64,000 nt of DNA, taken from positions 124,001 to 188,000 of the forward strand of contig OZ231128.1 in the NCBI GenBank assembly GCA_965153355.1, given 5' to 3'. The notes beneath the pieces are model-generated. The model searched no databases, was not told the origin of the DNA, and was given only the letters and a program-made list of their open reading frames with translations. Source of the stretch: Flaccisagitta enflata (taxonomy: Eukaryota; Chaetognatha; Sagittoidea; Aphragmophora). Of the stretch, positions 51,426 to 63,380 are shown in pieces. The stretch's first letter is position 1. Every line of letters starts with the position of its first letter. Both the position numbers and the translations under genes were made by a program.

Positions 51426-51429
51426 GAAA

Positions 51430-51612
51430 GGGGGCGTTTCTAGTCAAAGACGATCGCCTTTTGAAAGGGCCACTCGCACTGCTCACGGGCTCGCTCACAC
51501 ACTTAGCTCACTCCCTCGTGCGACAGTTGAAATTCTCGAATATGTGTTCACACTGTTATCGCGTTCCACGGAATCAAACGCATTTTGGGTCATCACTAGA
51601 AACACGCCCAAA
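51430..51612 (+). repeat. Family D copy, shortened
   Basis: GGGCGTTTCTAGTCAAAGAC, CTCGTGCGACAGTTGAAATT and TCACTAGAAACACGCCC. Confidence 0.85.
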
Positions 51613-51884
51613 GAAGAGATTCGTTTGGCCCGGTTCTTCCTTCGAGCATTATTCCGAGTGGAATCCGGAGGCCGAATGGACACAAACTGAGAAAGGGTCA
51701 AACGGACAAAAACATTGGATCCAGTTCGGGTTAAGAAAGGTCACTTTACAAACTCCTAGGCCTTGGCATTGTTGGTGGCATTGTTGGTGGCCCAGACTTA
51801 GTTAGTGTTTCCTTACAGCGAATTTTCAGAGGAGGTTAGTTGTGGAAGAATGTTACTGATTTTAATACATTATGAAATAGTTGC

Positions 51885-52258
51885 AGAAGCATCAGATGGT
51901 CAACGGTACCCTGCTTAGGTAGTTAGTGATTAGATTTGAGGGAGGGAGTTGGCCCCAAAAAGGTTGATGACCTATGCCTTCACGCATTTGAGAATTTTTT
52001 TTCCGGCCTCAAGACTGGGACTTAAGCCTCGAGGCTGGGATATGGGCTTCCAGGCTGAGACATGGGTCTGGAGGTTGGGGGGAGGGGGGATGCGGAGGAG
52101 AAGGAGAAGAAGGAGGAGAAGGAGAAAATTCCCCATGTGTGTGAAAGCATAGGTTATCGACCCCTTTAGGGCCGCTGCCCTGCTCCCTCCCTCGACTACA
52201 ATCATAACCTACTTAGGCACGGGTACCGATGACCATTTAACGCTTTTGCGACTATCTA
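51885..52258. repeat. Family B copy with tails on both sides
   Basis: Left GCAGAAGCATCAGATGGTCA, arm TTGGCCCCAAAAAGGTTGAT, four to five core units, right arm CCCCTTTAGGGCCGCTGCCC, and right tail GGGTACCGATGACCATTTAA. Confidence 0.85.
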
Positions 52259-52833
52259 CAATAGTTTTTGATGGTAGCCTAGATTATTGATTCATTGCTT
52301 TATAACTACTGTTTGTTTTGCATTATTTTGGTAAGGTAAATTAGGTCAAATACCGAACGGAAGAGGAAATCTGCGGTGGCGGCATTGCGAGGTCCCTATA
52401 TACAGTCGACGTACCAATAAAAAAATGTTTATGATGAATGTGTTGTAGATCTCTATAGTGGGTTATTACAAAAATTCCCTCGAAAGTGGTTTTGCATTGG
52501 CAAGTTTTCAACGAATCATTCCCCTTTTTTGCGCGTGATTTCCCTATTTCTGCCTGTGTGTGCTCGTTTAGCGTGACCTCGAGGCAGGAACGTTTTGGTG
52601 ACCTGGCGAGGAGTGGTTCCATTCATTCCAATCAGGCCGTCATTCTCCCTAACCCTTTTCCCTTCATTCCTTTTCTGGCCTCCGGCCCCAAAGGAGACCA
52701 AGTCCTACAAAATACAGGGGAAAATTTCTTTGATACTGTTTTCTTTTATACTTTCCATCCACCCAATGAATACATGTTGATATCTCTAGATACTGCGAAG
52801 GACATATGCTCTGCTTTTACCCTACTACTTTCG

Positions 52834-53330
52834 TTGTGAAGGGCTCGGATTAAAACCAGCAAGAGCTCCTGAGTCTCTTGTCCTTAATCAAGTAACCATA
52901 GCGTCAGTAAAAATGGCCGTCTATCAAAACCCCTCCCCTGAGTTCAATTTTTATGGTATTAGAACTACAAATTTCTGGCTCAGCAAAAAAGTCAGAACTC
53001 AAAAAAGTTTACAAATGTACCCGTGGCATAAATTTTTGTGGAAGGCATCCAAATATGGACTGCCAAATCAAAAGAATCATTGTGAAAAGTTGATGGTCAA
53101 TATGTATTAGACTACTGTTCACAAAAAATAATCCTGCGGACACAAAAATTACCTTTTGTAAATTCTGATTTTTTAGTCAGAAATTTGAAATATTATTACC
53201 ATCTCAAAAATTATGAAGGTAGTCCAAATATTGAACTTACAGCAGCAAGTTGAACATGGCGGCCATTTTTATTGACGCCATGGTTATTTGGTTTGCTGGT
53301 AATGTTGTCCATTTACCATCAAGCAGGTCG
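52834..53330 (+). repeat. Family E copy split by a MITE
   Basis: 52834-52894 carries GGGCTCGGATTAAAACCAGC and hairpin AAGAG..CTCTT. 53285-53330 carries GGTAATGTTGTCC, the distal E block. Confidence 0.7.
52895..53284. mobile_element. TA-flanked MITE inserted in a family E copy
   Basis: TIRs ACCATAGCGTCAGTAAAAAT and (inverted) ACCATGGCGTCAATAAAAAT, extending into GGCCG, flanked by TA on both sides. 390 bp, no coding capacity. Confidence 0.78.
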
Positions 53331-53769
53331 CAGACCAAGAGCAGTATTTGGTTGGTCCGTTGAGTTTCTACTCGGCGCGAACATGATGACCCACGTCCTC
53401 AGACCTTACTCATTGGCCACAGATGCTTTCTCTCTCTTTTTTTCTCCCTCATGACTTGCGTTCTTTGCTACTGGTTCATATTCCAATTGAAATTCCAATT
53501 CCAGACTTCAAAAATGGCTTGTATAAAAACTTGTATAAAAACTGCCACTGACCATCTCAAGCTTTTGGTAACAACCTAATACATACACGGACATGCATGA
53601 ACGAGATCGTAGCCTAGAAATAGGTAAGTTCTTTCGCCAAAGTACCAAAATTAATGTAGGTTATTGAGACAATTATTCAAGAAGAGCCTAATTAGAACTG
53701 CCATATCGCTAGCCATCGCGCATGCTGTTATCTACACAGCAAAATGAAAAAATGAATGGTCGTATAGAG

Positions 53770-54108
53770 TAGGGTGACTTAAAATATGGTCAAATCCGAA
53801 TCTCGTCTTCCTTGCGGGAGAAATGTGACCATTTCCATCATAGATGGTAACTCTAAAATCTGGAGATGATCAGACAAAGTTTACTCATGGCCGCAACCCC
53901 ACCCCATTCCCATTATAAAAGATAGGAAGCTGCAGAGGCCAAAATCCTTCCTGTACATTTTCTATGGGAAATGAGGGGGGGTTGCGGCCATGAGTAAACT
54001 TCATTTGATTGCCACCAGATTTTAGGGTTTTCATCTGTGATGGAAATGGTATCATTTCTCCCGCGAGGGAGACCAGATTCAAATATGACCATATTTTCAG
54101 TCACCCTA
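53770..54108. mobile_element. hAT-like foldback MITE
   Basis: Starts TAGGGTGACTTAAAATATGG and ends in its inverted match. Arms of about 150 bp pair through TTTACTCATGGCCGCAACCC. A perfect 8-bp target duplication GTATAGAG flanks it (53762-53769 and 54109-54116). The TIR start and 8-bp duplication fit hAT. Confidence 0.85.
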
Positions 54109-54114
54109 GTATAG

Positions 54115-54406
<292 letters not shown>

Positions 54407-54690
54407 GTTGGAATTTCTCTTCTCCGCGGTTTCTCTCTATCCGCCTTTTTCCCAACTTTTCGTTTTATGACACTTGGAGATTTTTTTTGCCTTGCAAGTG
54501 TTTTTTTTTTTCTTTATTATCATCGACCTCGCGCATCTACAGGAGGTCATGCCTTTCCCTCTTTGTGTTTTTTTTTTTTTGCTTTTCACTATCTCTTATT
54601 CATTCTTTACTATCTATTTCTTTCTGTCTTTTTCGGTTTCTTTCTTCTTTTTTTTTCTTTCTGTCTGTCAATCTTTCTTTCTTTCTTTTA

Positions 54691-55469
54691 CAGGGTGTCC
54701 CAAGTCAGTTGCAACATAAAGAATCGACATATCTCTGCTTCTAGGAACTCAAATCGATTTCTGAAAAAAGATCTACAAAGATCTAGGTCTGCACTTTTTG
54801 TCATACCAAACTTCCACTTTGAGTATTGGATAGTTGCGGGTCAGAAGAACATCAAATGAGTGGTAACATTAAGTGGAAAATCATCTTTTTTATAGCTGTA
54901 TTAGAAAGTAGCTGACTTTGAATCTCTGCCACTTTATGACAAATTGATTCAGAAACCTGGGATTGGTCTCAAATGAAAGATAATTGTACATAGATTGTAC
55001 ATCTGCATCGAAATTTTGGAAAATTTTGATAATTTATGACTTTATTGATGATTTTTGTCAAACATTATCAAAATCAAAAATGAAAATCTGAAAAAAAAAC
55101 AATGAAAATCTTATCAAATCTTGGAAAATTGTCAATTTTTTTTTGTGATTCAAAATCTATGACAAATTATCTGCCATTTGAGACCAATCGCAGGGTTTTA
55201 GCTCAATTGGTTGAAAAATGACAAGCAATTAAAGACAGCTACTGCCAAGTACAGCAAAAAGTAAAAAACTAAAAAAAAGACATGGTCAGAAATCACTAGT
55301 GTATTTCAAAGAAATGTGGCCCCTAAACAAATTGTCCGATTATGATGAAATTTTGCATGTAAAAAGTGCAGACCAACATCTTTTCAGATTTTTTTTCAGA
55401 AATTGATTTGAGGACCTAGAAGCAGAGATATATCGATTCTTTATGTTGCAACTGACTTGGGACACCCTG
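54691..55469. mobile_element. Palindromic Tc1/mariner-like MITE, 779 bp
   Basis: Starts CAGGGTGTCCCAAGTCAGTT and ends in its inverted match; the TIRs extend over about 110 bp with few mismatches. TA lies on both flanks, and the surrounding sequence is a TTTC microsatellite. Inner parts (near 54950 and 55190) are also inverted to one another around GATTGGTCTCAAATG. No transposase was seen. Confidence 0.85.
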
Positions 55470-55479
55470 TATTTCTTTA

Positions 55480-55582
55480 TTCTTTCCTTCTTCCTTTCCT
55501 TCTTTCCTTCTTCCTTTCCTATTTTCCTTCATTCTTTACTTCTTTCTTTCCTTTTTTCTTTCCTTTTTTCTTTCTTTCTTTT

Positions 55583-55618
<36 letters not shown>

Positions 55619-55622
55619 TTTT

Positions 55623-55665
<43 letters not shown>

Positions 55666-55670
55666 GTTTA
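55480..55670. repeat. (CTTT)n and (CTTC)n
   Basis: Continuation of the tract in which the 54691 element inserted. Confidence 0.93.
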
Positions 55671-55864
55671 CGATCATTCTTTCTTTTATTCTTTAGAATT
55701 TTTAATTGTTTTTTGTTCGTCTTTGTTTTTTGTGTTTGTTATTTCCTCTTTGACTGAAAACTCAAAAAATTATATACACGGAGAGAGAAAGATAAACATG
55801 AGCACCAACTATACAGTTCGTTTACGAAAGAAAATAGTCGACATTGATAATATTCTTTTTTTTT

Positions 55865-56290
55865 TAATCATTATCATCATCTCTCACATCGATGCTAACA
55901 ACATATTCGCTGTCGTCATTTTCATCATTTCTCACATCATTGCTAACACCATGTTCGCTGTCATCATTATCATCATCTTTCCATCATTGCTGACACCATG
56001 TTTGCTGTCGTCATTGTCATCATCTCTCACATCATTGCTAATACTATGTTCGCTGCCATCATTGTCGTCATCTTGCACATTGTTGGTAATAACATGTTCG
56101 CTGTCATCATTGTCATCATCTCTCACATCACTGGTAACACCTTGTTTGCTGTCATCATTGTCATCATCTCTCACATCGTTTCTAACACCGTGTTTGCTGT
56201 CATCATTTTCACCGTTTCTGACATCGTCGGTAATGCCATATTCGCTGTCATCATTTTCATCCCATAGCACATTGTTGCTAACACCACACT
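55865..56290. repeat. 48-bp minisatellite
   Basis: About nine copies of CATCATCTCTCACATCATTG..TTCGCTGTCATCATTGT. The unit is 16 codons long; on the minus strand it reads as acidic Asn/Asp/Ser repeats (NDVRDDDNDDSKHGVS). No start, splice pair or flanking domain supports a gene. Confidence 0.85.
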
Positions 56291-56654
56291 CGCTTTCAAC
56301 ACTAGTACGAACCGGATATCAAGCGCCTCAGTGGAAGCTCGAGTTTTAAAAGCACTAGACCACTGTCATTTGCTTCAATGCGGTTGTCAACTTGTAAGCC
56401 ATCTCTCCGAGGACTGAAATCCCAAATTTCCCAGCTGATTGAAGTAGAAGATTTCCATAGATAAAGAAAATTATTTGTTATGTTATTCAACAATTGAAAA
56501 TGCTACCACATTATGGGCAAGACAGTCGATCTTGACTCTTCATTGATCAAAGCATCAAATCAATGTTAGGTCAATAATTGTCCAGCTAATTGATGGTGAG
56601 TAAAAGAATTAGCTGTTGTTCAAAATGCTACCGTTTCTTTCTACTACTGCAGTG

Positions 56655-56900
56655 CTATCTTGTAGTTGCGGACACGTAACTCTATAAGAGCCTTTATCCA
56701 TCGGTTTTTCCGTCAATGCATCCGTCCGTCCATCCGTCGTATTCCGTGAGCAGAAGTCAAAATGTGGGAAAACTAGCGTTTTGGAGGGCTGTGTATGTGT
56801 GTGAAAGGGGAGGAGAGTTGGGTGGGGCCAGGGGTGTGGATGGGGGTTGGCCGCCCCTGCCCAGCCGTCTGCAACGATATTGGAACCCCGCGTCACTTGT
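56655..56900 (+). repeat. Family A variant copy
   Basis: TAGTTGCGGACACGTAACTC, a short CCGTCC tract, CGCCCCTGCCCAGCCGTCTG and CAACGATATTGG. Confidence 0.7.
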
Positions 56901-57055
56901 TTCTACTGCAGTGCTATTTTTTTTATAACGCCGCAACTCATTTTCTCATCATTATGCCTAGCTTTGCCGAAACATGGAATGTCTTCTCAATGTTTTTCAT
57001 AAACTATTTTGTCACAAATTGATTGTCTCAAGAAAAAAATGTCAACAAAAATGTC

Positions 57056-57168
<113 letters not shown>

Positions 57169-57514
57169 TATCCATACTGAAATGCAAAAGGGATAAGCAT
57201 AAGTGGTGAATACTGAAAAGACAAAAAGAAAAAAAAGAAAAAAAGACCAGAGCTTTTGAGCAATGATTGAAATGGACAAGCAGAGTGGACATCTTTTTTT
57301 TCCGGAATTGCCATGGCCAGTTTCGGAGATGGTTAAGCAACAAGAGGAAAGTGGTTCTAGGAGATCCATCGGCTTCATAGGGATAAAGTATGAGCTCAGT
57401 TCTCCAACCACTGACTCTTCTTGTTCTCTTTTTTTTTCTTTTCTTTTTTTTTTCTCCGCTAACTATCCCTCTTTCTTTTGGATTCTCTTTCTCTCTTTTT
57501 ACGGCTCCGTCTTT

Positions 57515-57571
57515 TTAGTCATGTGCTACGCGACTCTACACCCCGCTTCCCCGCCTGTCCGTCATCTGTCC

Positions 57572-57605
<34 letters not shown>

Positions 57606-57778
57606 TGTCTGTCTGTCCGTCCGTCCGTCTGTCGGTTGTTTGGTCCCCATTCTACTTTTTTCAGCGTTTTTGAGCGTTTTAAGCTCACTGCTCCTGCCCA
57701 AAAGCCCCAGTGATCAACTCCATTACTGCCCCTGTCCATCCGCACGCGACTAGGGTAGCTGTGTATCCGGCCTCGTTT
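57515..57778 (+). repeat. Family A copy
   Basis: TAGTCATGTGCTACGCGACT, GTCT/GTCC minisatellite, CTCCTGCCCAAAAGCCCCAG, GCACGCGACTAGGGTAGCTG. Confidence 0.88.
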
Positions 57779-57939
57779 ATGTGCGTCTCACTTTTTTTCA
57801 TATGTTGTCTCTTTCTCCATCTCTGTCTGTATGACTCTGTCACTGGGTTTGTTTGCCTTTTTGACTCTATCATCGTATGAATTATATCTGTATGAGTGTC
57901 TGTACTTCTTTTCTCTCTGTCCCTCCCTCTCTCTCTGTT

Positions 57940-58240
<301 letters not shown>

Positions 58241-58587
58241 GCGCAAAATAGATCATTCTGGATTAGTTCTTGGGATGATGGTGGCTTTGAACTGATCTTC
58301 TTTGGCCGAGTAGAAACGTTCTTGAAAGTCGAAAAGCTTAAAATAAAACCGATCCAAATGATTTGTAAAACTTAGATGAAGAAAAAAAGTTGTATATAAA
58401 CAGTTGATTAGACACTGGTGTACGGGATAACGGCTAGACTTATCTCTAGAGAGGAATTTTTTTTCTGCAAAAGATTATGGGAAAATTCTAAGCTAACTTG
58501 AATGTGAATCTAAGAATTTTGTGTTGACATGAGATTTTTTGAGAGGGTTGTTTCAGGAAGAAGAGAGTTTCGGTTTCTTGCTATTTT

Positions 58588-58750
58588 TAGTTGCGGACAC
58601 GCAACTCTATAAGAGGCTTTGTCCGCCCGTCCGTCGGTCGGTCGGTCGGTTGGTTGGTCCGTGGTGATCGAGTTGAAAAGTGGGAAAACTCGCATTTCCG
58701 CCCCTGCCCACCCGTCCGCAACTGATGGCCGTGTATCCGGCCTTGTTGGT
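58588..58750 (+). repeat. Family A variant copy
   Basis: Left end GTTGCGGACACGCAAC, right end GTCCGCAACTGATGGCCGTG, which are mutually complementary; then GTATCCGGCCTTGTT. Confidence 0.85.
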
Positions 58751-58926
58751 ATATGAGCAGTATGAGAAAGTGCCCAGATGGATATGGTCTCTTTCGTGGC
58801 GCCATATTCATCAAGTGTTTTCTTGTGGTCTGCATATCTCATGTATTGACAGAAATTTGTAACCCTTTCCTAAATGTTGCATAACTTTTGACCAGTCTTG
58901 TGATAATTTCTAAAGAGGGAATACTT

Positions 58927-59465
58927 TTTGGGCAGCGGCCCCAAAGGGCCGATGTCCTGTAGAACACAGGGGGGAATTTCCATACGTCCGTCCTTCCGTC
59001 CTTCCGTCCCCCCCCCCTTGGCCTCAATTTTGCCCTCCCAGCCCTCAAATTTGCCCTCCAAGCCTTCAATTTAGCCCCCCAGGCCTCAAATCAGCTTTCC
59101 AGGCTTCAGATCAGCCCCCCACCTCAAATCTGACCTCCAGACCTCAAATCTGTCTTCCAGACCCTCAATTAGCCCTCCAAGCATGAAATCAGCCCTCCAT
59201 GGCTTAAATTTGCCCTCCAAACCTCAGATTGGCTCTCCAAGTCTTAATTATGCCCTCCAGCCTTCAAATATGCCTTCAGCGGCCTAAATCAGTCATCTAA
59301 GGCCTGAAATATGCCCCCTCAGGACGTATGGAAATTCCCCCCTGTGTTCTACAGGACATCGGCCCTTTGGGGCCGCTGCCCTGCTCTCACTCCACTTCTT
59401 CACTGGATCACTCCCAGCAGGGCATTGGATACCGCTGACCATGTGCGATCTTTGGATGACTAGTT
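58927..59465. repeat. Family C copy (CCTCAAATC core)
   Basis: GGGCAGCGGCCCCAAAGGGC, TGTCCTGTAGAACACAGGGG, core units GCCCTCCAAGCCTCAAATC, right arm CCCTGTGTTCTACAGGACAT and GGGGCCGCTGCCC, tail GCAGGGCATTGGATACCGCT. Confidence 0.9.
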
Positions 59466-59469
59466 ATAT

Positions 59470-59578
59470 TTAAAGGATAGTTGTGGTGGGTCCGGGTTAA
59501 ACACCAGTTAGAGCTCCGAAGGCTCTTGTCCTTATTTTGGTTATTGTTGGGCAGTAATGTTGTCCAACTTTTGTAGTA
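59470..59578 (+). repeat. Family E copy
   Basis: AAAGGATAGTTGTGGTGGGT, hairpin AGAGCtccgaagGCTCT and CAGTAATGTTGTCCAACTTT. Confidence 0.85.
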
Positions 59579-59579
59579 C

Positions 59580-60040
59580 ATTGTCTTTTTTGACGTGACC
59601 CATGAGAGAGCCTTCTTTAATGAACGCGATAAAGTTGAATTCCGCAATGTGATGTGATGTCACGGGACCAACAAATTTTATCTGTTATAAGCAGATTTCC
59701 TAATATCTGTTCTATTGTTGCCCAGTATCTGTTCCAAGCTTAAGGAAGAAAAAGACATACAGTGGACCCCCGCAATAACAGCCTCGCTCTTAATGGCTCC
59801 CTATCAAAAAAGGTTAAGATTTTAAGGTCCCAAATGGTAGTTTTTAATGTGATTTCACCTCTTTTAAGGTTATCCTGAGATAAAGGTGAAAAAATCTTCA
59901 GTGCCAATGGGACCGATGAGGCGAGGTCCAACTGTATATCTCATATCCGTTAAAGGCAGATTTCCATTACTCTTGGATCCGTTATAGCGGAGTGTAATTG
60001 TGAAATGTTTTCTTTTGGTTCATATTCTAGGGTAGAGTAA
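59580..60040. other. Unrecognised sequence
   Basis: No gene, splice structure or repeat family recognised. Confidence 0.4.
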
Positions 60041-60044
60041 GATA

Positions 60045-60540
60045 TCATTTCTAGGCGGCGGCCCCGAAGGAACCGGTGACCTATGACTATGCTTTCACAC
60101 ATACAGCAAATTTCTCCTTCTCCTTCTCCGCCTCCTCTGTCCGTCAACCCCCTTTGAAGCTCTTATCCCAGCCTTGAGGCCTAAATCCTAGTCTTGAGGC
60201 CCAAATGCTAGCCTCAAGGCCTAGATTATAGCCTCAAAGCTCAACTCTCAGCCTAGAGGCTCGACTCCCAGCCTCAAGACTCAAATTCCAGCCTCAAACC
60301 TCAAATCCAAGCCTTGAAGATCAGATCCCAGCCTCAGGGCTCAAATCCAACTATTATCCAAGCCTGGGGGCTCAAATCCAAGCATTGCGGCTTTAATCCC
60401 AGTCAAGAACCTCCAAACTCACTAAGCACATGTCATTGGCTCCTTTGGGGCCGCTGTCCCACACACCATCACACATCTACATTCACTCATATAGGGGCAA
60501 CGGGTACCGCTGACCATTTAACGCTTTGCGACTTTTTACA
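60045..60540. repeat. Family B copy
   Basis: GGCGGCGGCCCCGAAGGAAC arm, TGCTTTCACACATACAGC, CTCCTTCTCC tract, about ten AGCCTCAAGGCTCAAATCC core units, TCCTTTGGGGCCGCTGTCCC arm and GGGCAACGGGTACCGCTGAC tail ending GCGACTTTT. Confidence 0.88.
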
Positions 60541-60944
60541 TTGTATGGATCGTAGAGCCATTATTCAAGCAACGGAAAAAGTAATGATATGTAAATCATG
60601 GTTTCAAATTGTCAAAAATCATAAGTACATGGCAGAATGCTTAAGTTTTCTGCCGGATTTCAGCCTAATCATTGCAGTTTTGTTACAAGTCTTGTAACTG
60701 ACAATGCCAACGAAGCTCCCCAGGATATTTCTCTCTACATTATTGGATAGAGAGAGAAAAGTGAGGAGAGGGAATTAGTTTTTGTCATTTGTCAGAACGC
60801 TGCAGGCTTAATCACAAATATCAAAGTATACAATCCTCTCTACTGCCGGAAACCAACCATGTTAGCTTAACAACCAAGCGACCAACTAAAAAAATCCTTA
60901 TTCCTTAAACAAGATTAGTGGATTTAACCAATGTTATGTTATGG

Positions 60945-61195
60945 GGTGATTAAGACAGACACAAATGAAAAATTGCATTGATTTACTTTATAATGTATAT
61001 ACATTGTTTTTCAATTTGAAACTTATGTGGTGATTAAGACAGACACAAATGAAAAATTGCATTGATTTACTTTATAATGTATATACATTGTTTTTCAATT
61101 TGAAACTTATGTGGTGATTAAGACAGACACAAATGAAAAATTGCATTGATTTCCTTTAAAATGTATATACATTGTTTTTTAATTTGAAACTTCAG
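60945..61195. repeat. 84-bp tandem repeat, three copies
   Basis: Units begin GGTGATTAAGACAGACACAA and contain ATGTATATACATTG. The first two are almost identical and the third has two or three changes. Confidence 0.93.
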
Positions 61196-61664
61196 CTCTA
61201 GACGAGAACATACTTAAATGATTCATTTTGAATTTACAGTGTTGTCAAGCGCATGAATTGGAAATCAAGAAAATGGGTGTTAACATCATTTCTAAACGAC
61301 TTGAGGTGAAAATTTCTGCTTGGTATGAATTTGTAAAGTTTTTGGAACACTTTAAAATGGTCATGGTTACTCATGGATTTCAAATATGAAATATAAAGTC
61401 TTTCTTTAGCTTCTCAATAAAAACTGAGCGTCTAATTCTTTATTTTGCCGTTGCCACAGCTCTTGTTCCATGGGAGGTTTTTTAGTTATATTGGCAATAA
61501 TGCAGGTTCACTATAGGGCATAATTTTGCTCAGACCCTTGAAATGCGCTCAAGTGAAGCTCAACTGTAATTTACCTCGCGGTTTGCTAAGGTCTAGGAGT
61601 GATTGATATGAAAAAAGGTCCTTAGCACTAATCTTCCATTTTGTATTTAGGCCGGCACCGGGTC

Positions 61665-62052
61665 TGTTTCTACTCATGACAATTGCGTTTTTTACGCGCT
61701 TCTCGATCGCTCGCTCCGTTCTTTCGCCTGCACCGCTCACTCCAATCACTTGCTCTGCAGCGCTCTGCTTCACCATGCTTGCTTCGCTCACTTGCTAACT
61801 CACTTCACTCACTCCCTCATGAGACGGTTGATTTCCTAAATATGGGGGCGTTTCTAGTCAAAGACGATCGCGTTTTGAAAGGGCCACTCGGTCGCTTGCT
61901 ACGTTCGTTCGCTCGCACCACTCCATTCACGGGCTCGCTCACTCACTTCGCTCACTCCCTTGTGGGACAGTTGAAATTCTTAAATATGTGTTCACGCTGT
62001 GATAGCGTTTCACAGGAAGAAACGCGTTTTTGGCGCTCACTAGAAACACACC
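61665..62052 (+). repeat. Two tandem family D copies
   Basis: 61665-61845 is worn (CTGTTTCTACTCATGACAAT to GAGACGGTTGATTTCC). 61848-62052 is full (GGGCGTTTCTAGTCAAAGAC to TCACTAGAAACACACCC). Confidence 0.83.
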
Positions 62053-62127
62053 CTATGTGTTAATGCTGAAAACGCGTTTCATGGGAACAATAGGATTCCT
62101 GTCGTCAGAAGAAACACACCCATTTTG

Positions 62128-62392
62128 GTCGTGTTTCTAGTGAAGACAAACAACGCGTTTGTTCCCGTGAATTGCGATCACAGCTTGAACACATATTTAA
62201 GAATTTCAACTGTCCCACGAGGGAGTGAGCGAAGTGAGTGAGCGAGCCTGTGAACGGAGCGTAGCGAAGCGGAGCACTGCGGAGCACTGCGGAGCGAGTG
62301 AGCGGAGTTAGCGGTGCGAGCGAACAAACGTAGCGAGCGACCGAGTGGCAGGTTCAAAACGCAATTGTCTGTGACTAGAAACGCTCCCCCAT
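62128..62392 (-). repeat. Family D copy, inverted to the previous pair
   Basis: GGTCGTGTTTCTAGTGAAGA, GGGAGTGAGCGAAGTGAGTG and GTCTGTGACTAGAAACGCTC. Confidence 0.85.
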
Positions 62393-62744
62393 TTTGTTTC
62401 CTATCTCCTTGTTTCCGCCATTTTTCCCCATTTACCCATTTTATATCAATGACATTTCTCCTCCGATCTTGCTCATGTAATAAATCCTCTTTTAATGTAT
62501 TTTTCAATTCCTTTTATCTCACTACCATTTTTTGCATGGTTCCACGGCGATGGTGGATTTTTATTCCTCTCATATCTTGTCTTTTTTCATTGTTTGTTCT
62601 TCGAGGCAAAAAAAAAAATGAAGAAAAAACCGCATTCACTTTTCTTTGCTAAGAAAAAACAGTCTTATGCTGGAACACGAACACGAAATATAAATTAAAC
62701 GAATGTAAAGAGTCGTAGTGCGATGTATATATTGTAGTGCAAGC

Positions 62745-62840
62745 AGACGCCACGCAACGCAACGCCTTGCCAAACCACGCAACGTCGCGCCTTGCCACAT
62801 GGCACGCCACGCAAACACCAATCCTCGCCACGCCATGCAC
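62745..62840. repeat. Degenerate CCACGCAA/CGCAACG repeat
   Basis: Short GC-rich units with variable spacing; not coding. Confidence 0.6.
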
Positions 62841-63019
62841 GTTTCTGTGTCTTTTCATTTCAGTCGGTCTTACCGATTTGCAATCAAGACTTTTTTTTTC
62901 AGTTCTTGGATGCGTCCTCGCATCTCAATAAAGGGCTGTGTCCGTATTTAGGTCCTTCCATCCTCCTCATATATCTTTATGTCTCCTCATGTCTCTTCAT
63001 TTATCATCATTTATCTTTC

Positions 63020-63103
63020 TTCCTTCCTTCCTTCCCTCCTTCCTTCCTCTGTCTCTGTCTCTGTCTTTCTCTCTCTGTCTCTGTCTCTCTCTGTCTCTGG
63101 CTC

Positions 63104-63160
<57 letters not shown>
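63020..63160. repeat. TTCC, GTCT and CT microsatellites
   Basis: Successive short tracts. Confidence 0.93.
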
Positions 63161-63161
<1 letters not shown>

Positions 63162-63380
63162 CCTCTTATTAAGATTTGAAAATAGCAAAGAAAACTTTAT
63201 ATCCATTTCCTAGTACAGTGAGATGCGTGTGTGTGTGTGTCTGGGTATCGTTAAAGCTTAATGGTCACCAACAGACCGAAGAAACAAAGAAAACCAGTCT
63301 CTTGAATAGGACCAATATTGAGAAACCATAATGGACTGAAAACATTGTTGGAAAAAGTATCATTTTCCGATATCGATAAA

